A stretch of DNA of 64,000 bases from Chloroflexota bacterium (GTDB lineage: Bacteria; Chloroflexota; UBA11872), in the NCBI GenBank assembly GCA_022821905.1, contig JAJECS010000027.1, forward strand, positions 248,001 through 312,000, written 5' to 3'. How positions within the stretch are numbered: the stretch's first letter is position 1; each line of letters begins with the position of its first letter. This document shows positions 40,957 to 49,799 of the stretch, one piece after another. Position numbers and translations under genes: made by a program. Below the pieces are notes generated by a model. That model had not been told where the DNA came from. It saw nothing but the letters and a program-made list of their open reading frames with translations, and did no database searches.

Positions 40957-43827
40957 CTATGGCGTCGCTGGGGTCCCGGGCCGCGATGACCCCTCGCGCA
41001 CGTCGTCGAAGACCGCGAACGCGACTTCACCGGACTCGGAGATTGTGATCCGGAGCACGGGAATGAACGCCGCTTCCCGCCAAGTGCCAGGCCGCCACTC
41101 GTGCCGCAGCCGCAGCGCCAAGACCCAGGTTCCAGCCTCCAGGTCGCCCTCCGCCGCCGGCAGCGGGGTGAAGGCGCCGCGGTCATTGCGCGCCGAAAGA
41201 CTGGGAACCTGGACATCGAGCGCGTAGGTGTGGGAGCTCGTCGCCGAACCCGCCGAGAGCAGGCCGTCGAACCATTTGGCCACCTCAGGTCCGCGGCCGC
41301 CGCTCAGGAATCTGGCGGGAAGCGGCCACGGCCCGTCGTCCAGCTCGACGATGACCCAATCCTGGCCCGTCCAGCGGTCCGGCCCGTGCTCGGTAAACGC
41401 CGCATCGAATGTGACCCGGCCTCGCTCGGTGCTCAGGTGCGATACCCGGACGGTGACGGGCGGCGCGGCGCGGTCCGGCGGCTCCACGATTGGGGGGACC
41501 GCCCCGCGCGGCGCATAGACCGCGATCTCGTCGTTCCGCCAGATCGGTCGCCGCCCTTCGACCGGCAGAAACATCCACGCCCAGGGCTCGATCAACGACG
41601 GAAGCACAACCAGATCCGGCGCCTGTTCCCCGAGCGGCGCCACCTCCCACGGTACGGACGAGCGGGGGAACAGGAGCTCGCTGCGAACCGCCCCAAGCAA
41701 ATGCGCGTGTGACAGCGCGGCGGCGACTCGGAGTCTGGTCAACCAGTGGACATGCGGGGACAGATACGCCGTGGTCGATGCGGGAACGGAGCGCAGCGCC
41801 TCGAACGATTCAGGATGCGGGGGAACGTCGAGCTCGAAGAACGCCGCACGCACGCGGTAGAGCGCCTCCGTGCCGTCGCGCGCCAAGAGGTCGAACAGGC
41901 CAGGATCGGCCAGCCAGCGTTGCGCCCGTGCGGGCAACTCGGCCACCCAGTCTTCCGTCGCATAGACATAGTCGATCTCCAGCCGCCGGATCGCGGCCGG
42001 CTCGAGATAGGTGACGGCATCCAGATATTCGGGTCCCCGGTGGTAGATCTGGTGGACGACGCCGACGAATCCGGCGGCGTTGGGGCGGCCGGTGGCGAGG
42101 AAGACCTGCGAATAGGCTGGCTCGACGTCGAGCACGCGCGCGTCAGTGGCCGTGTGGTCCCGGATGAAGGTTGCCAGACGGTCGGATATGGTCGGCATCG
42201 GTGTGCGCCGCACGACCGCCGTGGGCTCCGGTTCGCCCTGAATCTGCACAGCCGGTGCCGCGTTGGCCAGCTGGATGCCGTTGCCGAGTGCGAAACCGAG
42301 ATGGCCAACCGGTGCCACCACCCTTGGCCAGGCGACGAGGCCCACGAGCAGAAGCCCGACCGCGTAGCGCCAGCGCCCGGACCACAGATCCGGCAAACGG
42401 CTGGCGAGCGCCAGCAGCAGCCCCAGCATTGCGAAGTTGCGGGCATGCCCGGCCAGGCGGTTCACGTCCCAGGGCGCGGGCGGATAGCTCACCACCAGCC
42501 ATCCCAGCGCCAGCAGGCCGACGCCCGCGGCCAGTGCCAGCACGAGGCCGTTGCGCCGCTCGAGCAGGACGGCGACGCCCGCCAACGCCACCGGACCGAC
42601 GCCCACCAGGGCCACGCCGCCGGGCAGCGGGTCGAACACCCCCAGCAGAAGCCATCCGTCCGGGTGGCCGTGCCACCCAAGCAAGAGCTCGGAGGGCGAT
42701 GAGGCGTCCAGGAAGCCGGTGAACAAGCCGCCGCCGGCCAGCAGCAGCAGCGCGGCCAGCGCCAGTCCCGCGGCCGACCGCATGGCCGAGCCGAGCGCCG
42801 CGCGATCCCGCCGCGACCGCGCGAGCCGCCACGCCGCGGTGCCCGCCCACACGGCGACCACCACCGGCACGAGCGTCGTGACCAGCAGGCCAAGGAATCC
42901 GACCAGGCCGGCGAGTGTGAGTACGGCGGGCCACGACCGGTCCTCCGCGCGCGCCGCTCGCTCGAACACGACAAGCGTCAGTGCATAGCCCAGGGTGAAT
43001 TCGGGCTTCCAGATGTCCGGCAGGATTGGTGCGGGAAAGTCCGCGCCCGGCCCGACCGTTGGCCAATAGATGTCGGCCAGGGACGCCCGCAGACCCGCCG
43101 CCGGCAGCCCGGCCGGAATGGGTATCTGCAGGATTCCGCCACCCATGCCTTCCCACTCCCATTCGCCGGTCGTCCAAACGCCAATCGTGATCAGAAGAGG
43201 CGCGAGGATCAGGGCGACTACCCACGATGCGCGCTGCGCAACGAGTGACATGGCCGCCAGCACGTAGCTGATCCAGGCGTAGACGCCCAGCAGCTCCGAT
43301 ACGAACGCCAGGTTTGGCCCGAACGGCGGCGTCAGCAGCCCGACCATCAGTGAGGGGCCGTGGTGATAGCGCAGCGGCGCTCCCGGGCTCCACGGCAGCT
43401 CCGGTGGAAAAACGCCGGCCCGGATCGTGGCCGCCAAGCCCAGGTGGATCGGCATGTCGGGAATTGCCAGGAGCTGCCGGCTGGCCAGCCCAGCCACGAC
43501 GAGCGCCAGAACGACGCCGGCAAACGCGGCTACCGTGCGGAGCGGCAGGCGGATTTGCGGGCGCGCGCGCCACGCCAGTCCCGCGCCCAGCGCGAGGATG
43601 ACCCCCCAGCCCACCGCCGCGCCCGCGTGCCCGGGCACGACGTATTGCACGAAGTTGACCACCAGTCCCCACAGCACCAGGCCGACTGCGAGACCTTGAG
43701 CCAGCGCCAGCCGGTCGTCGGCTTGTCGCAGCGCCACCCGCACCACCACATAGCCCACGGCGGCAAGCGCCATGAACTCCGCCGCCAGCAAGAGCAGCCC
43801 TGGGATGACCGCAGGTTCAATCTTCAT
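40957..43827 (-). CDS. Array copy P4: GT-C-like polytopic membrane protein
   Basis: 956 residues, ATG start MKIEPAVIPG. D124 (AIPDMPIHLG) and Y154-H155-H156 are intact. The first large loop is longer than in the others (GVWTTGEWEWEGMGGGILQ). The segment after the last helix is unique (QIQGEPEPTAVVRRTPMPT). The C-terminal domain has WTGQDWVI, AKWFDGLLS and HEWRPGTWREAAFIPV, a variant of the HEWQPN motif. The shortest spacer of the array (35 bases) separates it from P5. Confidence 0.86.
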   Translation of the reverse strand: MKIEPAVIPGLLLLAAEFMALAAVGYVVVRVALRQADDRLALAQGLAVGLVLWGLVVNFVQYVVPGHAGAAVGWGVILALGAGLAWRARPQIRLPLRTVAAFAGVVLALVVAGLASRQLLAIPDMPIHLGLAATIRAGVFPPELPWSPGAPLRYHHGPSLMVGLLTPPFGPNLAFVSELLGVYAWISYVLAAMSLVAQRASWVVALILAPLLITIGVWTTGEWEWEGMGGGILQIPIPAGLPAAGLRASLADIYWPTVGPGADFPAPILPDIWKPEFTLGYALTLVVFERAARAEDRSWPAVLTLAGLVGFLGLLVTTLVPVVVAVWAGTAAWRLARSRRDRAALGSAMRSAAGLALAALLLLAGGGLFTGFLDASSPSELLLGWHGHPDGWLLLGVFDPLPGGVALVGVGPVALAGVAVLLERRNGLVLALAAGVGLLALGWLVVSYPPAPWDVNRLAGHARNFAMLGLLLALASRLPDLWSGRWRYAVGLLLVGLVAWPRVVAPVGHLGFALGNGIQLANAAPAVQIQGEPEPTAVVRRTPMPTISDRLATFIRDHTATDARVLDVEPAYSQVFLATGRPNAAGFVGVVHQIYHRGPEYLDAVTYLEPAAIRRLEIDYVYATEDWVAELPARAQRWLADPGLFDLLARDGTEALYRVRAAFFELDVPPHPESFEALRSVPASTTAYLSPHVHWLTRLRVAAALSHAHLLGAVRSELLFPRSSVPWEVAPLGEQAPDLVVLPSLIEPWAWMFLPVEGRRPIWRNDEIAVYAPRGAVPPIVEPPDRAAPPVTVRVSHLSTERGRVTFDAAFTEHGPDRWTGQDWVIVELDDGPWPLPARFLSGGRGPEVAKWFDGLLSAGSATSSHTYALDVQVPSLSARNDRGAFTPLPAAEGDLEAGTWVLALRLRHEWRPGTWREAAFIPVLRITISESGEVAFAVFDDVREGSSRPGTPATP

Positions 43828-43862
43828 GGGCTCGGCCGGGCCCAGGACCGTGGGCGCTTCAC

Positions 43863-46718
43863 CTAGGTGGACGCCGCACGGTCAGCGAGAAGGTCGTCAA
43901 AGGGCTCGTATGCGATTTCTCCACCCTCAAACACCCTCACGCGAACGACTGGAATGACCGCGGCGTCGCGCCATTGGTTCGGCTGGTACTCGTGCCGCAG
44001 GCGAAGCGCCAGCGTGTAGCCGCCTGGGCCGAGATTCGCATCGGACGCCGGCAGCGGGACGAATTCCCCGCTGTCGTTGCGCACGGACAGTGCGGACACC
44101 GACGCATCGAAACGATACGTGTGCGACGTCGTGGCCCCGGCCGGAGAGAGCAACCCCTGAACCCACTGGGCGTTCACCGGCTGTTGCCCGTGGCGATAGA
44201 CCTCGGTTGGTATGGCCCACGGCGAATGATCGCCGGCGATGACTATCCAATCCTGTCCCGACCAGGGCTGCGAGCTGCCCTCGTCGAACGCCGCCGTAAA
44301 TTCGATGCGTCCTTCGGCCGTCTTCACGTCGGTGACTTCTATACGAATCGGCGGCGGGTCGACCGGCGGTGCATCGGCCGGGACGGGCCCTTCCAATATC
44401 CGCGGCGCCACGCCGGTGGGAGCATAGACCGCAACACCTTCATACCACCAGATCGGTGACCGGTTCGTCGGCCGAAACATCCACGGTGTCGAGCCGGTCG
44501 GCAGGACAACGAAGTCGGGCGTCTGATCGCTCAGTGGATCGACCTGCCATTTCGCGGGCGGAATGACGTGCAGGAACAACGGGTCGAGCTCTCCCACCAG
44601 CCGAGCATGCGACAGCGCCGCACCGACGAGCAACGTGTCGTACTCCCTGGGCGGCGTCACCAGATAGACCGTGGCCGACGGCGACACGGCCTGCCGCAGC
44701 GCCTCGAAGGATGCCGGTTCGGGGGCAACCTCAAGGCTCAGAAACGCCCGCCGCACGCGATACAGCGCCTGGGGGCCGTCGCGGACCACCGGCTCGAACA
44801 GCCGAGAGTCGTCGAGCCACGCCTGCGCCAGCCGCGGCAACGTGGCCACCCAGGAGTCGGTCGCATGCACATACTCGATGCCCAGCCGGCGGACGGCGGA
44901 CGGATCGAGATAGCCGAGCACGTCCAGATGCTCTGGACCCACATGGTGCGTTTGATACGAGAGCCCGAGAATGCCCGAGGCATTCGGTCGGCCGGTGTGA
45001 ACCGTCATGCCCCAGGCGTTCGGCCCGGAGGTGAACACGCGCGCGTCAAGTGGCGTGCGGTCGCGGACGTAGTCTGCCACCGCCGGAGAGACGTCGGGCA
45101 TCGCATACCGCAGGCGCTCGTTCCCCGTTGCCGGTGAGGCGGCATCGGCCGGCACGCGGGCGGCGTTTGCGATGTCCACCCCGTTGGCCAGGGACATGCC
45201 GAGGATGCGGGCGGGTCTTGCGATCGTCGGCCAGACGAGCAACAGCGCGAGAAGCGCGCCCGCCGCATATCGCCAGCGGGGCTGCAGCCGCGCGAGGCCG
45301 CAGCCGAGGGCCAGAACCACAGCCGCCAGCGCAAAGTACCGGCCGTGTCCGGCAATTCGGTTCAAATCCCAGGGCGCCGGCGGGTAGTCCAGCAGAATCC
45401 ATGCCAGCGTAAACATGCCCGCCCCGAGCGCCAGCACGACGATCAAGCGATCTCGCCGTCCCAGTGCAGCCGCAACCCCGGCGACGACCAGCGGCCCGAT
45501 CTCAGCGAGCAGGCTGGAGCCGCCCGCTCCGCGGGACAGTTGGCCGAAGGCGATGCCCACGTCGTCGAGCCCGCGCGGCGCGATCGCCAACCCCGCCGAG
45601 GACTGTCCGTCGAGGGCGCGAGCGAATGCGCCGCCACTGACCAGCAGGAGGACGGCGGCAACCGCCAGCGCCCCACCCGCTTGCAGCGCCATCCGGCCCA
45701 CATGGCCGCCCGCGCGCCTCAGTTGGATGAGGTGGACCGCCTCAATGCCGGTCCACAGTGCCAGCACAACCAGCACCACGGCAGATTGGACCAGGCCCAG
45801 AAAGCCAACCAATGCCGCAAGGGTCAGGCGAACGAACCACGGCCCGTGCCGCGCCGCGAGGGCCCGCTCGATTACCACCAGGGCCAGGGCGTATGCCAAC
45901 GTGAACGCGGGCAGCCAGATGTCGGGCAGGGCCCCCGCCGGCAGACGCAGACTTGCCGGTGGCGTCGGCCAGTAGGTTTCGCCCAGGGATGCGAGGCCCG
46001 CGGACGACAGCTCGGTGGGAAGTGGGGGCGCCGCCGTCACGACACTGCGCATGCCATGCCACGTCCAGGCGCCGGCGGTAATGAGGAGCGGCGCCACGGC
46101 AACGACGGCGAACCAACCGCCGCGCCGGTGGAGCGCCGTGACCACGATCGCCGCGAGAGCGGTCCAGAAGTACGCTCCAAGCACCTCCGACACGAAGGCA
46201 AAGTCGGGACCCGTGGGCGGCGCCAGCAGCCCAACCAACACGTCCACGCCGTAGTGGTATCGCAGGGGCATCCCAGGACTCCACGAGAGCTCGGGCGGGA
46301 AGATTCCGGCACGCGCCGCGGCGCCCACGCCGAGGTGTTGATACGGATCGGGCATGGCCATCGTCTGCCGGCTGGCGAGTGCGACCCAGAGGATGGCCAG
46401 GACCGCGACGACGAAGCCGGCCACAACTCGTGGCGGAGGGCGTACGGCGTGGGGCGCGCGCCAGGCCAGCGCCGCGCCCAGACCGAGCGTGACGCCCCAG
46501 CCGACGAGTGCCCCGGCAAGGCCGGGGGCCAGATGCAGGACCAAGCTAATGACGAGGCCCCAGAGCGCCGGGCCAACCACCAGACCCTGCGCCAGCGCCA
46601 TCACCTCGTCCGTCTGCCGCAGCGCCACCCGCGCCACGACATAGCCGACAATGGCCAGCGCGGCGAGTTCGGCGAGGAGCAGCAGCAGGCCCGGAAGGAC
46701 CGCTGGATCGACGGTCAT
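43863..46718 (-). CDS. Array copy P5: GT-C-like polytopic membrane protein
   Basis: 951 residues from ATG 46718 (MTVDPAVLPG); the frame stays open nine codons upstream but the family start is clear. D124 (AMPDPYQHLG) and Y154-H155-Y156 are present. The variable segment reads RVPADAASPATGNERLRYAM. The middle region departs most from the others (SGPNAWGMTVHTGRPNASGILG and LGYLDPSAVRRLG). The C-terminal domain is of the HEYQPN type (GGYTLALRLRHEYQPNQWR) shared with P7 and P8. Confidence 0.86.
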   Translation of the reverse strand: MTVDPAVLPGLLLLLAELAALAIVGYVVARVALRQTDEVMALAQGLVVGPALWGLVISLVLHLAPGLAGALVGWGVTLGLGAALAWRAPHAVRPPPRVVAGFVVAVLAILWVALASRQTMAMPDPYQHLGVGAAARAGIFPPELSWSPGMPLRYHYGVDVLVGLLAPPTGPDFAFVSEVLGAYFWTALAAIVVTALHRRGGWFAVVAVAPLLITAGAWTWHGMRSVVTAAPPLPTELSSAGLASLGETYWPTPPASLRLPAGALPDIWLPAFTLAYALALVVIERALAARHGPWFVRLTLAALVGFLGLVQSAVVLVVLALWTGIEAVHLIQLRRAGGHVGRMALQAGGALAVAAVLLLVSGGAFARALDGQSSAGLAIAPRGLDDVGIAFGQLSRGAGGSSLLAEIGPLVVAGVAAALGRRDRLIVVLALGAGMFTLAWILLDYPPAPWDLNRIAGHGRYFALAAVVLALGCGLARLQPRWRYAAGALLALLLVWPTIARPARILGMSLANGVDIANAARVPADAASPATGNERLRYAMPDVSPAVADYVRDRTPLDARVFTSGPNAWGMTVHTGRPNASGILGLSYQTHHVGPEHLDVLGYLDPSAVRRLGIEYVHATDSWVATLPRLAQAWLDDSRLFEPVVRDGPQALYRVRRAFLSLEVAPEPASFEALRQAVSPSATVYLVTPPREYDTLLVGAALSHARLVGELDPLFLHVIPPAKWQVDPLSDQTPDFVVLPTGSTPWMFRPTNRSPIWWYEGVAVYAPTGVAPRILEGPVPADAPPVDPPPIRIEVTDVKTAEGRIEFTAAFDEGSSQPWSGQDWIVIAGDHSPWAIPTEVYRHGQQPVNAQWVQGLLSPAGATTSHTYRFDASVSALSVRNDSGEFVPLPASDANLGPGGYTLALRLRHEYQPNQWRDAAVIPVVRVRVFEGGEIAYEPFDDLLADRAAST

Positions 46719-46734
46719 TCGCCCAGCCTCAGCA

Positions 46735-46838
46735 ACGCGGTCCAACCATTTCGCGCCTTACGCTTTGCCCAGCTCGGGCATTGTCACGCGGCAGCATGGC
46801 TCCAATCTTGCCGGAGTCACCCACGGCCGCCTGAAGGC
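46735..46838 (-). pseudogene. P5-P6 spacer: decayed oxidoreductase 3' end
   Basis: The reverse-strand translation SGKIGAMLPRDNARAGQSVR aligns with SQAGAMVTLDDVRSGRVSAY of the oxidoreductase C-terminus, with GAM and the R-x-G spacing kept. It ends at a stop before the P5 start. Confidence 0.6.
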
Positions 46839-49664
46839 CTACGGAAGTGCCCGCCCGAGCACGTCGTCAAATACTGCATACGAGACTTCGCCGGCCTCGG
46901 AGACCTGGAACCGCATCACCGGAATGAACGCCGCTTCGCGCCAAATGTTCGGTTGCCACTCATGTTGCAGCCTCAGGGCCAACATCCAGGAACCCGCGCC
47001 AACCTTGCCATCCGACGCCTCGAGCGGCACGAATGTTCCGCTCTCATTTCGAACCGCCAACGTGGATGTCGACGCGTCGAGTTGATAGGTGTGCATGGTC
47101 GCCGCCGACTCCGGCGAGATCAGCCCGGCGAACCACCGCGCCACCTTCGGTCCGCGGCCGCCGTCGAGAAATCGGTCGGGAATTGCCCAGGGTCCATCCG
47201 CCACCGGAATCACGACCCAGTCCTGGCCGGTCCACCGTTCCGGCGCGTGCTCGGTGAACGTCGCCTCGAAGGTCACGCGCCCTTGCTCAAGACTTGTCTG
47301 CGTCACCCGCACCGAGACTGGCAACGCCTCGGGTGCCGGACCCGGCGGCGTGATCGACGCGAATCCCCCATTGGGCGCATAGACGGCGACCCGCCCGTTC
47401 TGCCAGATGGGCTGCCGACCGGCGGCCGGGAACATCCGCGTCCACGGTTCGATGGACGCGGGAAGGACGACCAGGTCAGGCGTCTGCTCGTCCAGCGGTT
47501 CCACTGTCCACGGCGCGGGGGATCGCAAGTGCAGCCGCTGCACGTCCACATAGCCCAGCAGGCGGGCATGGCTGAGCACCGACGCGATGAGGAGCCGCTC
47601 ATTTTCCCCGACTTGCGGGGCCAAATGGACCACCGTCGACGGCGGCACGGCGCGTAAGGCCTCGAAAGTCTGCGGATGCGGCGCCACGTCAAGCTCAAGA
47701 AAGGCGGGCCGGATCCGGTAGAGGGCCTCCGCGCCGTCGCGAATGAGCAACTCAAATAGGCGCGGGTCCGCCAGCCAGCGCGCCGCCCGGTCGGGCAGAT
47801 CGGCTTCCCAGTCGTCTGTCGCGTAGACGTATTCGAGCCCCAGCCGTCGCACGGCGGCCGGTTCGAGAAAGTCCCGGACATCGAGGTACTCCGCGCCGAT
47901 GCCGTAATTGAGGTTGGTCGCGTTGGCAAATCCTGCGTTGTTTGGGCGGCCGGTGGCATAGAACACATGCTGGTCCCTGGCGGCGAATACACGGGCGTCC
48001 ACGGCCAGGTGGTCCCGGATATGGTCCGCCACGCGATCGGAGATGGCCGGCATTCCAAACCGTCGACCGGACGCCGGCTCGCCCCACCCCGGCAACCCGT
48101 CGTGCACCGAACCCTCATTGGCCAGCTGCACGCCATTCCCGATCGCGAGACCAAGAGTGCGCGCGGGTTCCACCACGGTCGGCCAGGTAATCAGAATCGC
48201 CACAAGGGCGGCGGCGTAGCGCCGACGGGCAGGCCGAAAGTCAGCCAGCCGAATGGCCAGCGCCAGTGCCAACGCCACCAGCGCGAGATTGCGGGCATGC
48301 CCGGCAAACCGGTTGATGTTCCACTGCAACGCGGGATAGTCCAGCGCCAGCCAGGCCACCGCCAACAGGACAGCGCCCGCCGCGAGCGCCACCACCAGCC
48401 GGTCGCGCCGCGCCAGCGCCACCGCCACGGCCGCGGCCGCCAGCGGCCCCACGCCCAGCACGCCCACGCCGCCGGGACGCGCGTCGAACAAGCCGAGCGC
48501 TTGCCACTGTGTCGCGCTGAGCCCATCCCTGAGGGTCAATCCGGATGCGGATTCCCCACTCAGAATTCCCGAAAATGCGCCGCCGGCGCCGACCAATAGC
48601 AGAACCGCCAGCGCGGGCCCCATGCCCGATCGCAGCGCCGCCACCACCGAGCCGGCTTCCCGATGTCGCATGAAATGCATCACGGCCAGGCCCGCCCACA
48701 CCAGCCCCACGCCCGAAGCGAGCGTGGGTGACAGCAGGCCCAGAAAGCCGACCAGTCCCGCCAGCGTCAGGCTGGCGCGCCACGACCAGCGCTCGAGCCG
48801 CGCGGCGCGCTCCAGCACGACGTACGCCAGGGCGTAGGCCAGCAGAAACGCGGGCTTCCAGATTTCGGGCAACACGTCGGAAAGACGCAGGGCTGGGGAC
48901 AGCTCGACCGTCGGCCAATAGACGTCGCCGAGCGATGCGCGCAGGCCCGCTTCCGGCAACCCCGCCGGCACCGGCAGCTGGACAGCCCCCGCATCCCAGC
49001 TGAGGAGCGTCCAGAGACCGTGGCTGATCAGCAGTGGGCCAAGCACGAGCGCGGCCATCCACGACCCCAGCCGCAGCAGCAACGTCACGACCACCAGGAC
49101 CATGGAGGTCCAGGCGTAGGCGCTTATCGACTCGTGCACCAGCGCCAGGTCCGGCCCGCTGGGTGGCGTCAACAGCCCGATCAGCAGGGCGGTGCCGTAG
49201 GGATATGGGGCTGGCGTCCCTGGAACCCAGGGCAGCTCCGGCGGAAACCCGCCCGCCCGGATCGAGGACGCCAGCCCCAGGACCATATACGGATCGGTGA
49301 CCGTTATCAGCTGTCGACTGGCGAGCGCCGCCCAAAAGAGCGCCAGGAACGCCGCGATGAACCCAGCGACGACGCGCGGCCGGAGCCGGATGGGACTTGT
49401 GGCGCGCCAGGCCAGGACCACACCCAGCGTGAGCAGAACGACCCAGCCGGCAATCGCCCCGGCACGCCCGTGGAAGACATACAGAAAAAAGGCGACGATC
49501 AATCCCCAGAGCGCGGGTCCGACGATCAGGCCCTGCGCCAGGGCCATGCGCTCATCCGCTTGGCGCAGCACCACCCGCACCACGACATAGCCGACAGCGG
49601 CGAGGGCGACAAGCTCGGCCACCAGCAGCAGCAGGCCCGGAAGGACCGCCGGATCAACGGTCAT
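46839..49664 (-). CDS. Array copy P6: GT-C-like protein with His155 replaced
   Basis: 941 residues, ATG start MTVDPAVLPG. D124 is present (TVTDPYMVLG), but the Y-H-H/Y motif conserved elsewhere reads PYPYG, so position 155 is Pro. P6 also lacks the His before LG at 128. The middle region keeps TGRPNNAGFANATNLNYG and FLEPAAVRRLGLEYVYATDDW. The C-terminal domain is of the HEWQPN type (WTGQDWVV, ARWFAGL). It may have a changed specificity or be inactive. Confidence 0.86.
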   Translation of the reverse strand: MTVDPAVLPGLLLLVAELVALAAVGYVVVRVVLRQADERMALAQGLIVGPALWGLIVAFFLYVFHGRAGAIAGWVVLLTLGVVLAWRATSPIRLRPRVVAGFIAAFLALFWAALASRQLITVTDPYMVLGLASSIRAGGFPPELPWVPGTPAPYPYGTALLIGLLTPPSGPDLALVHESISAYAWTSMVLVVVTLLLRLGSWMAALVLGPLLISHGLWTLLSWDAGAVQLPVPAGLPEAGLRASLGDVYWPTVELSPALRLSDVLPEIWKPAFLLAYALAYVVLERAARLERWSWRASLTLAGLVGFLGLLSPTLASGVGLVWAGLAVMHFMRHREAGSVVAALRSGMGPALAVLLLVGAGGAFSGILSGESASGLTLRDGLSATQWQALGLFDARPGGVGVLGVGPLAAAAVAVALARRDRLVVALAAGAVLLAVAWLALDYPALQWNINRFAGHARNLALVALALALAIRLADFRPARRRYAAALVAILITWPTVVEPARTLGLAIGNGVQLANEGSVHDGLPGWGEPASGRRFGMPAISDRVADHIRDHLAVDARVFAARDQHVFYATGRPNNAGFANATNLNYGIGAEYLDVRDFLEPAAVRRLGLEYVYATDDWEADLPDRAARWLADPRLFELLIRDGAEALYRIRPAFLELDVAPHPQTFEALRAVPPSTVVHLAPQVGENERLLIASVLSHARLLGYVDVQRLHLRSPAPWTVEPLDEQTPDLVVLPASIEPWTRMFPAAGRQPIWQNGRVAVYAPNGGFASITPPGPAPEALPVSVRVTQTSLEQGRVTFEATFTEHAPERWTGQDWVVIPVADGPWAIPDRFLDGGRGPKVARWFAGLISPESAATMHTYQLDASTSTLAVRNESGTFVPLEASDGKVGAGSWMLALRLQHEWQPNIWREAAFIPVMRFQVSEAGEVSYAVFDDVLGRALP

Positions 49665-49684
49665 TCGCCCGCCTACACCAAGGG

Positions 49685-49799
49685 ATCCCAGCCATACGGT
49701 CCGCTAGGTCGTAGTCGACGGCGACGCTGCCGTTGCGCACTTCGTCACGCGCGTGCATCGCGCCTGCATCGCTCGATTCGAGCATGGCGGCGCCGGAGT
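49685..49799 (-). pseudogene. P6-P7 spacer: oxidoreductase 3' end remnant
   Basis: A clear match: the translation AMLESSDAGAMHARDEVRNG aligns with LAVHESSQAGAMVTLDDVRS of the oxidoreductase and continues SVAVDYDLADRMAGI against RVSAYQDVTDRKLGLI. The junction with the P7 stop (GCCGGAGTCTATGGGAG) is nearly the same as at the P7-P8 spacer (GCCAGAGTCTAAGGGAG), so both derive from one original fusion point. Confidence 0.8.
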